A stretch of DNA of 64,000 nt from Chitinophaga pollutisoli (lineage in GTDB: Bacteria; Bacteroidota; Bacteroidia; Chitinophagales; Chitinophagaceae): NCBI RefSeq assembly GCF_038396755.1, contig NZ_CP149822.1:1550001-1614000 (forward strand), given 5' to 3'. The position numbers and the translations under genes were made by a program. The notes under the pieces are model-generated. The model did no database searches. It saw only the letters and a program-made list of their open reading frames with translations, and was not told where the DNA came from. How positions within the stretch are numbered: the stretch's first letter is position 1; every line of letters begins with the position of its first letter. Of this stretch, positions 55,701 through 63,353 are shown piece by piece.

Positions 55701-58031
55701 CGGATGATCGACGTGCGCCAGAAAAGATATCTCAATTTCTCCGTGCTGGTACCCAATGGCGGCGGGCGCACCGACTTCGACCTGCAGATCTATTTCAAAG
55801 ACCGCTTCGGCGAAAGCACGCAGGTGCTGGGGTTAAAAGCCGGCGGATACCTCACTTCCTACACCGGCAATTATCAAAACGTGCGCATCCCCATCGCGGA
55901 CCTGCTCGCCAATTCCCCCATCAACCCGGCAAAAATCGCCTGGATGGGACTGTTGTCGGAAAGACTTCCCGATCTCGGCACGCACGTGCAGCTGGATGAT
56001 ATTTACCTGAGCGGCAGCCCCGTGGCGGATGTGCAAATCGAAACGCAACCCGCCACCTGCGGGAATAATGGTAAAATCGAAGTGAAAGATGTGACCGGCG
56101 GAACTGGCAACTACCGCTACCGGTTAGGCGCGTCCGCATTCCAGGCAAGCCCTGTTTTCGAAAACCTCAACGCTGGTACTTATGACCTCCGGATCGAAGG
56201 CGACGGCAGTTTTGTATATATGGAAACCATCGTATTGACGGGTGGAACAGGGTTACAGGGCAACCTGTCTGTCACCAACGCATCAGGCAATATTGACCTG
56301 ACCATTACCGGAGGCAGCGGCAATTACTCGTATCGCTGGTCGAACAACGCCACCACGGAGGATCTCACCAATGTGCCTTCCGGAGATTACGAAGTAAACG
56401 TCACCGACAACACCACCGGTTGCACCTTCCGCGGAACCGCCACGGTAATGCGTACGCAGGCGGTAAGTTTCAATGTAAAAGACGCCAACTGTTTCCCTAA
56501 CGGGATCATCACGGCCACGGTAGCCAACGCTTCCGGGACATACCAGTATTATATCAACGGGAACCCCAACCCGCAAGGCATCAACAACAACATGTTCACA
56601 CAGCTCTCGCCGGGTGTTTATACCATCCGCGTAACGGGCTCCGGACTTGATTTCAGCCAGGACGTCACGATGGGCGGCAACCTCAACGATATGGTGATCC
56701 GCGATGTTACCGATCAACATCACGGCAACATCGACATCACGATGGAAGGCGGCAGCGGAAGTTTCCGGTTCAACTGGTCTGACGGCAGCACCCGGGAAGA
56801 TCTCACCGGCATGCCTTCCGGCAACTACCAGCTGGAGGTCACCGATCGCGGAACGCAATGCGTCACCGCCAAAACATTCAACATCACGCGCACCGGCCCT
56901 GACGTCACTTTCACACAGGCAGATGCCACCTGCGCCGCAGGCGGAACGATCGTTGTGCGTACGACCGGTGTCAGCGCCGCACCCTATCAATATTTCATCA
57001 ACGGCGTACGTAATCCCGCCGGAGCGGCAACGAACGTTTTCACCGGGCTCCAGGGCGGCATTTACGATATCCGGATAACCGGCAATAATGGTTTTTCGAA
57101 AGAGGAAATGGTGATTGTTGACGGATGGATGAACGACGTCGTGATTACTTCCCAGATCAACGCGCAACAGGGCAACATCGATATCAGCCTGACCGGCGGC
57201 AGCGGGGACTTCACCTACCTTTGGTCCAACAACGCCACCACGCAGGATGTGAGCGGGCTGCCGAATGGTAATTACTGGGTGGATGTGACAGACGTACAAA
57301 CAGGTTGCGTACTCCGCGAAACATTCACCATCGCGAGGCCCGTCCATCCCACGGTTACCTTTACCGTTACCAACGCCGCCTGCGGCGCCAACGGCGTGAT
57401 AGCAGTGCAACTCAGCGAAGGTGCGCCTGCTGCATTCCGTTATTTCATCGATGGAAGGGAAAACCCAGCCGGCCAATTCACTTTCCGCAACCTCGCACCA
57501 GGCCAGTACACGGTTCGCGTAACGGGCAACAGCGGGTTCGACAATTCACAAACCGTGACGGTCGGCGGTACCGCCAATGCAATCCGTATCGTAGGCGTTG
57601 CGGATGAAGACGGCAACGTAAATATTTCCGTGAACGGCGGCAGCGGGGATTACGAATACCGTTGGTCCGACAAATCGACGACGGAAGATCTCACCCAGCG
57701 TCCTCCCGGCGTTTACACGGTAACCGTCACCGATAAGGTAACGGGCTGCACCGCGCAGTTTACCATCCTGGTGGCCGCGAGTCGGGAATCTTTGTGGATT
57801 TACCCGAACCCCGCGCAGGAGGGCTTCCGCGTTAAATACGTGATACCGGAAAGCGATGAAATGGAATTGACCGTTATGGACCTCTTCGGCAGGATCTGGT
57901 TCCGCCAGGTGCTGACCGCCCCGCAGGGCAATGAATACATTCCCGCGGCGAAGTTGCGGGCGGGCATGTATTTCGTACAGGTCCGTTCGAAAAAGGATAA
58001 ACAAACCCGGCCGGTGGTGATTGTCAAGTAA
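52743..58031 (+). CDS. GH44 endoglucanase/xyloglucanase with SprB repeats and T9SS sorting domain
   Basis: The 1762 residues start with a signal peptide (about 1-24). The GH44 catalytic domain spans about residues 25-540; Glu205 in LDNEPCIW and Glu380 in GITEYSFGG fit acid/base and nucleophile. Then comes a duplicated pair of an Ig-like module and a beta-sandwich, CBM-like module (about 545-820 and 825-1095). Four units of about 145 residues (1100-1680), each with two SprB-type subrepeats such as GNIDLTITGGSGNYSYRW, follow. The C-terminal T9SS type A domain is WIYPNPAQEGFRVKY. It is likely surface-attached and cuts beta-glucans. It stands alone, with its own terminator. Confidence 0.92.
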   Translation: MKPFYTFFTCTVLTLASTPDTAAQAVRNVRFTIDASAANRKPISPLVYGTNDHYPYATAKRMGGNRLTGYNWENNASNAGRDWFHQSDNWVPAQWNTPWDQYDVPGSALVAFHDQSLQQGAYSLATLPMAGYVAKDKNSDVTAAESAPSPRWAQVVTRKPGGQLSLTPDVNDNAVYVDEELHFMLNRYNRSNTATGIKGYSLDNEPCIWFDTHPRLFGHTGVTVNYLMTKSYETAELVKEMDPTAEVYGPALWGYTAYQNLQFAPDWEQVRGNYAIFLHYYLAKMRERSQSAGRRLLDVLDVHWYPQQHRDFGGMSPFDDENDENSVAARVEMSRSLWDETYHENTWVQDASNGGIFPVLPKLHEMTDDFYPGTKLGITEYSFGGTSHVSGTVAQADALGAFGANGVYLATYWGAVTGYIQSGFDLFCNYDGNGGKYGNTAVSAQTDNRNLSAVYASVNAGNDQYMHAIAINRSVTDTVMATVAFSGARAYLSASVYAVDRNSPLVRRLEDVRGIQNNSFQVKLPPMTVYHLVLSETDLTVYPYITNLNINPSVGYSDGHAEFTVSATITDSDNDMQTPTIDLRPVGGQAATPMVRNGDQYTIRFTVPANTPSGLKLLEISAVDDAGHSVKGNVTYRVIRNVESTDIWNGDAIRGGEGERFADPGDQSASVQRIERRPDGGNTGPGSLYLRFKHDPNNWSLMTWRIDPNAGNARDVSEFGYLEFYIRSNAPEYADIEFSVRDASANMNVSNTVKLKANGYISSFHPTQFTKVKIPFTDLFTGSGFDLSRLWQFNFLVNTAQDGFEMWIDDVRAVPYDNPTVQPELRDVRVQPAEGFADGTTPVTISAIATDPNNDLQSVTVDLSPIGGANNQGLTLANGRYSASFTVPRETPPGPRTFNVTATDAKGNTAAGSANFYVWSPASSDIIWDGDTKNVGVAEASSNPESRIFVAQTGGNKGPISLRAHLQPNPEPYAYVTWDLAEFNDARMIDVRQKRYLNFSVLVPNGGGRTDFDLQIYFKDRFGESTQVLGLKAGGYLTSYTGNYQNVRIPIADLLANSPINPAKIAWMGLLSERLPDLGTHVQLDDIYLSGSPVADVQIETQPATCGNNGKIEVKDVTGGTGNYRYRLGASAFQASPVFENLNAGTYDLRIEGDGSFVYMETIVLTGGTGLQGNLSVTNASGNIDLTITGGSGNYSYRWSNNATTEDLTNVPSGDYEVNVTDNTTGCTFRGTATVMRTQAVSFNVKDANCFPNGIITATVANASGTYQYYINGNPNPQGINNNMFTQLSPGVYTIRVTGSGLDFSQDVTMGGNLNDMVIRDVTDQHHGNIDITMEGGSGSFRFNWSDGSTREDLTGMPSGNYQLEVTDRGTQCVTAKTFNITRTGPDVTFTQADATCAAGGTIVVRTTGVSAAPYQYFINGVRNPAGAATNVFTGLQGGIYDIRITGNNGFSKEEMVIVDGWMNDVVITSQINAQQGNIDISLTGGSGDFTYLWSNNATTQDVSGLPNGNYWVDVTDVQTGCVLRETFTIARPVHPTVTFTVTNAACGANGVIAVQLSEGAPAAFRYFIDGRENPAGQFTFRNLAPGQYTVRVTGNSGFDNSQTVTVGGTANAIRIVGVADEDGNVNISVNGGSGDYEYRWSDKSTTEDLTQRPPGVYTVTVTDKVTGCTAQFTILVAASRESLWIYPNPAQEGFRVKYVIPESDEMELTVMDLFGRIWFRQVLTAPQGNEYIPAAKLRAGMYFVQVRSKKDKQTRPVVIVK

Positions 58032-58047
58032 CATCCGAACGGGCATA

Positions 58048-58085
58048 AAAAAGGGGCTGTATCCATTTGGATGCAGCCCCTTTTG
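58048..58085 (+). terminator. Terminator of the GH44 gene
   Basis: A 12-base stem with one mismatch, GGGGCTGTATCC with GGATGCAGCCCC, is flanked by six A and four T residues. Confidence 0.85.
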
Positions 58086-58109
58086 CATTATGACTCTTAT
58101 GAAGCGGTA

Positions 58110-58134
58110 AAAACCGCCGTTGCCGGCGGTTTTC
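58110..58134. terminator. Terminator of the low-complexity protein gene
   Basis: The stem AAAACCGCCG/CGGCGGTTTT with a four-base loop has T residues on both strands. It lies 45 bases past the minus-strand gene's stop. Confidence 0.75.
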
Positions 58135-58178
58135 TCACACACTACAGCTTTGGTTCCTGTCTTGACCCCTGACTAAAG

Positions 58179-59072
58179 TTATTTTTTATCACGGCCATTG
58201 CCCCGGGATGTTTCGCGCGCGAATCTCCTTTCGCTGTTGCCGCGGTTGTTACCGTTGCCCTGTTGAAACTCCCTGCGCGGAGACGGGCGGCTGATGCTAT
58301 TGTTCCTGTCGGGCCGCTGCTGTTGCGGACGGCTGATATTCCTGTCAGGGCGCGGCTGGCTCGGGCGGTTGGCGTTTTCATTACGATCCCGTTGCGGGCG
58401 GTTGTTGTTCCAATCCGGGCGTGGTTGGCTCGGGCGGGTAACATTGTTGTCGCGGTCCGGGCGGTTGTTGTTCCGGTCGGGGCGCGGTTGCTCCGAACGG
58501 TTCCAGTTGTTGTCGCGGTCGCGGTCGGGTCTGCCGTTGTTGTCCCTGTCCGGGCGCGGTCGGATGGCGTTGTTGTTACGATCCGGGCGGCTGTTGTTGT
58601 TCCAGCTCGGGCGGTCGTTATCGCGGCCAACGTATTCCCTGCGCGGAGCGGGGCGGGAGTTGCCGTGGATGTCGTACCGGTGATTGCGGTCGCGGTCGCG
58701 CCATACTACCTGCGTGTAGGTATTCCTGTAGTGGGAATATTCACGGATGTGGCGGCGGTGGTAGCGCCAGGGATCGCGGTGGTTGATCACTACTTTATAG
58801 CCTCTGTAGAAGTCGTAATAGTGGTAACGTGCCGGGAGGTAGCGCGTGTGAATCCAGCGGCCGAAGTCGAAATAGACGTACATCTGCGTGGGAACGTAGT
58901 AGTAAATATCTATATCTGGCAAATAATAGTATTCCGCGTAGTCGTAACCCACGGGGCCCCAGGCGGGTTGAATGCCGATATTGACACTCACCTGCACCTG
59001 CGCCGAGGCGGGAGACGGTTTGAAAGCCGTAAAAGCGGTCATCACAGCTAAGATTGCAAATACCCTTTTCAT
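58179..59072 (-). CDS. Secreted Arg/Asn/Asp/Pro-rich low-complexity protein
   Basis: The 297 residues start with a signal peptide (VFAILAVMTAFTAFKPSPASA). Residues about 26-130 are very rich in Tyr, Trp and His (YDYAEYYYLPDIDIYYYVP, YHYYDFYRGYKV). From about 130 the chain is low-complexity, with repeats on the theme RPDRDNN or QPRPDRN, and is strongly basic. No enzyme motif is seen. The tail is probably disordered and could bind polyanions or the envelope. The N-terminal region looks conserved in Bacteroidota by memory; the function is unknown. Confidence 0.75.
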   Translation of the reverse strand: MKRVFAILAVMTAFTAFKPSPASAQVQVSVNIGIQPAWGPVGYDYAEYYYLPDIDIYYYVPTQMYVYFDFGRWIHTRYLPARYHYYDFYRGYKVVINHRDPWRYHRRHIREYSHYRNTYTQVVWRDRDRNHRYDIHGNSRPAPRREYVGRDNDRPSWNNNSRPDRNNNAIRPRPDRDNNGRPDRDRDNNWNRSEQPRPDRNNNRPDRDNNVTRPSQPRPDWNNNRPQRDRNENANRPSQPRPDRNISRPQQQRPDRNNSISRPSPRREFQQGNGNNRGNSERRFARETSRGNGRDKK

Positions 59073-59267
59073 ACGTGCTGGTTTTAGTTCTTGAAAGTTA
59101 GACTGCGGGATAATTCCCTGGTTTAAGCGTTATGACAGGTTTAACATATCAAACGAGAATGCATATTTCCATCAGGAATGCATATTTCGCGCCAGATTTG
59201 CGCCGGGTGGGGAATTCTTTCATATCTCCCGGGAAACCCTTAATATTACGCCGTTTAAAAGATTCGC

Positions 59268-59906
59268 ATGAACAGCATCACCATCGCGTTGGTAGACGAT
59301 CACCCGGCCATTCTCAACGGGTTGCAGATGATCCTGCAGGGCTTCCCGGATGTTTCCGTGACGGGCGCCTGGGGAAACGGGGACCAGTTGCTTGACGGGC
59401 TGCAGGTGCAGGCTCCCGCAGTGCTTTTCCTGGACATTCAGTTGCCGGGGCAAGACGGTTTGGCGCTTTGCCGGAGGGTTTCGGCGGATTATCCGGAAAC
59501 GCGGGTGATCATATTCACGAATGTGGAAGATAAGCATACCATCCGTACCGCGTTCCAGAACGGCGCGGCGGGCTACCTGCTGAAAACAGCCGGCAGCCGC
59601 GAGATACGCGAAGCGATCGATACCGTGACGGCGGGCGAACAGTATGTGCATAACGAATTGAAAGACCAGATGTTCCAGCAGATCATCCAGCGCAAGCCCA
59701 GCCGCTACGCTCCTTCCCTCACGCGGCGCGAAAAGGAGATCCTGGGGTTCATCGCCCAGGGGCTGAGCAACCAGGAAATCGCGGATAAACTGTCCCTGAG
59801 CGTGCGCACCATCGAAAACCACCGTTACAACCTCATGCAGAAGCTGGATGTGAAGAATACCGCCGCGCTGGTGCGCAAAGCCATGGAGCTCGGTCTTGCC
59901 AGCTGA
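59268..59906 (+). CDS. NarL/FixJ-family response regulator
   Basis: The 212-residue regulator has a receiver domain (VDDHPAILNG, phospho-acceptor Asp in LFLDIQLPGQDG, switch Lys in YLLKTAG). A LuxR-type helix-turn-helix follows (LTRREKEILGFIAQGLSNQEIADKLSLSVRTIENH). A histidine kinase gene follows 83 bases later on the same strand and is its probable partner, although that kinase is of the LytS type, which more often pairs with LytTR regulators. Confidence 0.94.
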   Translation: MNSITIALVDDHPAILNGLQMILQGFPDVSVTGAWGNGDQLLDGLQVQAPAVLFLDIQLPGQDGLALCRRVSADYPETRVIIFTNVEDKHTIRTAFQNGAAGYLLKTAGSREIREAIDTVTAGEQYVHNELKDQMFQQIIQRKPSRYAPSLTRREKEILGFIAQGLSNQEIADKLSLSVRTIENHRYNLMQKLDVKNTAALVRKAMELGLAS

Positions 59907-59989
59907 TTAGGTAAAAATACTCACATTCAAATTCAGGTAATTCATCGGTTAAATCCATTTGCGATGTCAGGTAGTTTTGAGGAAACTTC

Positions 59990-60829
59990 ATGACCATGTT
60001 GCTTGTGGAAAAGAAAGCTCCCTTCCTTTTACAAACGCTGATTGCCGGGTTACTGGCAGCTTCGCTGCTGGCCTTCGCCTTCACCGTTTACCAAAGCGGC
60101 ATTGCGGGCAGAATCGCCCCCTTGCTTGCGCTGGCCGCTGTCATCATCTCCGCCTTGCTCCTGCTACTTCCCGTGGCGCCCGCCGCACCGCCGGATGTGC
60201 AGACTCCCGAAACGCATGTTTCGCAGCTCCGGGAACAGGCGCTTCAGGCTGAATTGCAGGCACTGAAAGCGCAAATCCAGCCGCATTTCCTCTTCAACGC
60301 CCTCAACCGGGTAAACGCCAGCCTCCCCGCCGAACAGGAAGCCGCCCGCGAAATGATCGCAAGGCTCGCCGATACGTTCCGCTATGCGCTGGACGCCACC
60401 CGCACCGACCTGGTCCCGCTCGGAAACGAACTTTCCTTCCTCCGCGATTACCTGCGAATCGAACAGGACCGCTTCGCCGCGCGACTCCAGGTCCATATTG
60501 AAGCCCCTTTATCCCTGCACCATTACCGCATCCCGCCCATGCTGCTCCAGCCGCTGGTCGAAAATGCCATCAAACACGGGATCGGGCCCTGCATCGATGG
60601 CGGCTCCGTTACCATCGCCTGCACCCTCCGGGACGGTAAACTCCGCCTCTCCGTCAGCGACACCGGCGCGGGATTCGACGGGCCCCTGCACCAGATCATG
60701 CAATCCTCCGGCGTTGGATTACGGAATACCGCCCTGCGACTGGAAAAACTGTATAACGAACCCCTGCTGATAGCGCGCAACGCGCCCGGCGGTCTCCAAT
60801 TCATGTTTGATATCCCCATTCAACCCTGA
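59990..60829 (+). CDS. Short LytS-type sensor histidine kinase
   Basis: The 279-residue kinase has only two membrane helices near the N-terminus (about residues 15-35 and 42-60) joined by a very short loop. It then has the His_kinase motif AQIQPHFLFNALNRVNA and ATPase motifs VENAIKHGI, SDTGAGFDG and GVGLRNTALRLEKLY. ATG 59990 or 59996 may be used. It lacks any periplasmic sensor, so it may sense membrane state or respond through partners. It follows the LuxR-type regulator gene. Confidence 0.9.
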   Translation: MTMLLVEKKAPFLLQTLIAGLLAASLLAFAFTVYQSGIAGRIAPLLALAAVIISALLLLLPVAPAAPPDVQTPETHVSQLREQALQAELQALKAQIQPHFLFNALNRVNASLPAEQEAAREMIARLADTFRYALDATRTDLVPLGNELSFLRDYLRIEQDRFAARLQVHIEAPLSLHHYRIPPMLLQPLVENAIKHGIGPCIDGGSVTIACTLRDGKLRLSVSDTGAGFDGPLHQIMQSSGVGLRNTALRLEKLYNEPLLIARNAPGGLQFMFDIPIQP

Positions 60830-60855
60830 CCGTTCAAACGGAAATCATCCTCCCC

Positions 60856-60893
60856 GCGACCGTACGCCATCATCCGTACGGTCGCTGCTTTTT
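60856..60893 (+). terminator. Terminator of the two-component pair
   Basis: A perfect 11-base stem GCGACCGTACG/CGTACGGTCGC with an eight-base loop is followed by TGCTTTTTT. Confidence 0.9.
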
Positions 60894-60982
60894 TACAGAA
60901 TATTCATACCCGGGAATCTGAATTCGGCAAGTCAGCCGGTAATCCGCCTGAAAAAGTGAGGAAATGATTAATTTTCAGCCTT

Positions 60983-61555
60983 ATGGAACAGGACTATTTC
61001 AGCGACCGGACTTTCGACCGGCAAGACTACCGCAGCCAACCGCTCCCCGCAGGCGAATACGAACAATGCACTTTCCGCAACTGCGATTTTTCCGAAAGCG
61101 AACTAACGGGCATCATCTTCCTCGATTGCACTTTTTCCGGCTGCAACCTGAGCCTGGCGCAGGTAAAGGGAACCGCCTTCCGGGATGTAAAATTCCAGGA
61201 CTGCAAAATGCTCGGCCTCCGGTTCGACGAGTGCAATACCTTCAACATCTCCTTCAGCTTCGAACGGTGTACGCTGAACAACTGCTCCTTCTTCAACCTG
61301 AAAATCAAGAAAACGATATTCACCGCCTGTCAGCTGCGCGAAACGGATTACACCAACGCCGACCTTACCGGCGCATCCTTCGCACAATGCGATCTCCTGC
61401 ATGCTACATTCAGCGGCACAGTGCTGGAACAGGCCGACTTCCGGACGGCCGAGCATTATCAGCTCGATCCTGAAAGAAACAAAATCAAAAAAGCGAAGTT
61501 CTCAGTGCCGGGGGTGTTGGGGTTACTAAGCAAATACAATATCCAGATCACATAA
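60983..61555 (+). CDS. Pentapeptide repeat protein
   Basis: The 190 residues show the A(D/N)LXX pattern of a right-handed quadrilateral beta-helix: CTFRNCDFSESELTGIIFLDCTFSGCNLSLAQ and later DYTNADLTGASFAQCDLLHATF. The centre at Phe/Leu every fifth position is regular, with cysteine unusually frequent on the outside. The C-terminal IKKAKFSVPGVLGLLSKYNIQI lacks repeats and may form a dimer interface, as in Qnr and McbG. Whether it binds gyrase is unknown; many such proteins have no resistance role. Confidence 0.9.
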   Translation: MEQDYFSDRTFDRQDYRSQPLPAGEYEQCTFRNCDFSESELTGIIFLDCTFSGCNLSLAQVKGTAFRDVKFQDCKMLGLRFDECNTFNISFSFERCTLNNCSFFNLKIKKTIFTACQLRETDYTNADLTGASFAQCDLLHATFSGTVLEQADFRTAEHYQLDPERNKIKKAKFSVPGVLGLLSKYNIQIT

Positions 61556-61583
61556 AAAAAGCAGTCGGTATGACTGCTTTTTT
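61554..61583. terminator. Bidirectional terminator
   Basis: The stem AAAAAAGCAGTC/GACTGCTTTTTT serves the convergent pentapeptide and OmpA genes. Confidence 0.88.
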
Positions 61584-61585
61584 CT

Positions 61586-62122
61586 TTATTGATTTTCCGG
61601 TTGTACGTTATAAAGGATCACGAATTCTATCCGCCGGTTCTTAGCGCGACCTTCTTCCGTTTCGTTGGTAGCGAGCGGGTGCCGCGATCCCAGGCCCCAG
61701 GTAAACATGCGGTCGGCCGCCACATTATTTTCCTGCAACAATTGCTTGCCGCTTACGGCGCGCTTCTCGGAAAGGGCGTTGTTGAGTTGGTCCGTCCCGG
61801 TGTTGTCGGTGTAGCCGGTCACGAGGATTTTCGTTTTATCATACTTATTCAACACTTCCGCGAAACGCGTGAAGGTAGGGCGGACTTCATCTTTGAGCAC
61901 GTCGGAATTGGTGGCGAAAAGTACATGGTTGGGAAAAATGACTTTCAGACTGTCTTCCACGATGGAAACGTCTGCGTCGTTCAGCGCTTTCTTCAGTTCC
62001 TTGTATTGCTTTTTCATGTAAGCATGGGAAGAACCGGATTTTTTCGAAGCAGCGCAGGAGGCCAGCAATGCGATGGCTGACAGGAACAGCAGGTTTCGGA
62101 GATTAACGAATGGTAAGGTCAT
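61586..62122 (-). CDS. OmpA-family lipoprotein
   Basis: The 178-residue protein from ATG 62122 has a lipoprotein signal (LLFLSAIALLASC). After a lysine-rich linker, a C-terminal OmpA peptidoglycan-binding domain follows, with ILVTGYTDNTGTDQLNNALSEKRA and WGLGSRHPLATNETEEGRAKNRRIEF. It probably tethers the outer membrane to peptidoglycan. A TATATTTG box lies 18 bases upstream. Confidence 0.93.
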   Translation of the reverse strand: MTLPFVNLRNLLFLSAIALLASCAASKKSGSSHAYMKKQYKELKKALNDADVSIVEDSLKVIFPNHVLFATNSDVLKDEVRPTFTRFAEVLNKYDKTKILVTGYTDNTGTDQLNNALSEKRAVSGKQLLQENNVAADRMFTWGLGSRHPLATNETEEGRAKNRRIEFVILYNVQPENQ

Positions 62123-62140
62123 ATGCTTGCGATTTAGGCG

Positions 62141-62148
62141 CAAATATA
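62141..62148 (-). promoter_or_regulatory. -7 box of the OmpA lipoprotein gene
   Basis: TATATTTG on the minus strand lies 18 bases before the ATG at 62122. A TTG 17 bases further upstream could serve as -33. Confidence 0.4.
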
Positions 62149-62213
62149 TGTAAAACCCCACTAATCAATCAGTTATGAAAATAAACAACCATATGAAAAC
62201 TATTTCGGATAGA

Positions 62214-63353
62214 TTATTTCCTGAGTGACAAATCTTCGCTGGCCGCCCAGCCGGCGATATCCTGTTTGCCAAGTGCTGCGGCCATGAGATCGGGAAATTT
62301 ATCGGGCGTACATGCGAATACGGGGATGCCCAGGCCGGAGAAGAATTCGGCGTTGGCATGGTCGTAGGAAGGGGCGCCATCGTCGTTGAGCGCGAGCAAC
62401 ACCACCACCTGAACACCTGCCGCCGCAAGCTCCGCTGCACGTTTGCGCATCTCTGCTTCGTTTCCGCCTTCGTACAGATCCGTAATGAGCACCAGCACGG
62501 TATCCATCGGGCGGGTGATGATCTGCCGGCAGTAAGTGAGCGCGGCATTGATGTCTGTTCCGCCGCCGAGTTGTACGCCAAACAGCAACTCCACCGGGTC
62601 GGTCAGTTCCTCGGTAAGGTCGGCCACGGCCGTATCGAACACGACCATTTTCGTTTTGATCGCGGGGATGGAAGCCATCACCGAGCCGAAGATACCGGAA
62701 TACACCACGGAAGTGCCCATGGAAGCGCTTTGGTCGATACAGAGGACCACATCCTTTAGGGCGTTGCGCCGACGGCCGTAACCCACTTTTTGTTCGGGGA
62801 TGATCGTTTTGAATTCGGGCTGGTAGTGCCGGAGGTTCCTGCGGATGGTCATGTCCCAGTTGATTTCGTTGTGCCGGGGCTTGTAGTTGCGCATGCTGCG
62901 GTTGAGGCTGCCGGTAACGGCTTGCTGCATGGGGTTCGACAGTTTGCGCACAAGTTCGTCCACTACCTTGCGCACCACTTGCCGGGCGGTTTCCCTGGTT
63001 TTGTCGGGGATCACGCGGCTGAGGGTCATGAGCGTGGCCACGAGGTGCACGTCGGGCGTTACGTTTTCCAACATTTCATTTTCGAACAGCATCTGGGTGA
63101 GGTTGAGGCGTTTGAGCGCGTCCTGCTGCATCACCTGCACCACTGAATTCGGGAAAAAGGTGCGGATATCGCCCAGCCAGCGGCTGACGTTGGGAGACGA
63201 AGGCCCCAGGCCGCCGCTTCTTTCACTATCGTACAGCGCTTCCAGCGTACGGTCCATGCGCAGTTCATCGCCCCCGAGCGATACGCCGGTGCCGTCGTTT
63301 TCGCCGCCACCAAGGATGAGGCGCCATTTGCGGAGATTGTATTCGTTGTTCAT
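62214..63353 (-). CDS. VWA domain protein of a DUF5682-linked operon
   Basis: The 379-residue cytoplasmic protein has an N-terminal helical region and, from about residue 200, a von Willebrand factor A domain. Its metal site is complete: DQSAS (DxSxS), the Thr in GGGTDINAAL and the Asp in ITDLYEGG. It is of the CoxE-like type. Its start overlaps the stop of the upstream DUF5682 gene by four bases (ATGA). Such VWA proteins normally work with a MoxR AAA ATPase, likely encoded beyond the right edge. Confidence 0.85.
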   Translation of the reverse strand: MNNEYNLRKWRLILGGGENDGTGVSLGGDELRMDRTLEALYDSERSGGLGPSSPNVSRWLGDIRTFFPNSVVQVMQQDALKRLNLTQMLFENEMLENVTPDVHLVATLMTLSRVIPDKTRETARQVVRKVVDELVRKLSNPMQQAVTGSLNRSMRNYKPRHNEINWDMTIRRNLRHYQPEFKTIIPEQKVGYGRRRNALKDVVLCIDQSASMGTSVVYSGIFGSVMASIPAIKTKMVVFDTAVADLTEELTDPVELLFGVQLGGGTDINAALTYCRQIITRPMDTVLVLITDLYEGGNEAEMRKRAAELAAAGVQVVVLLALNDDGAPSYDHANAEFFSGLGIPVFACTPDKFPDLMAAALGKQDIAGWAASEDLSLRK

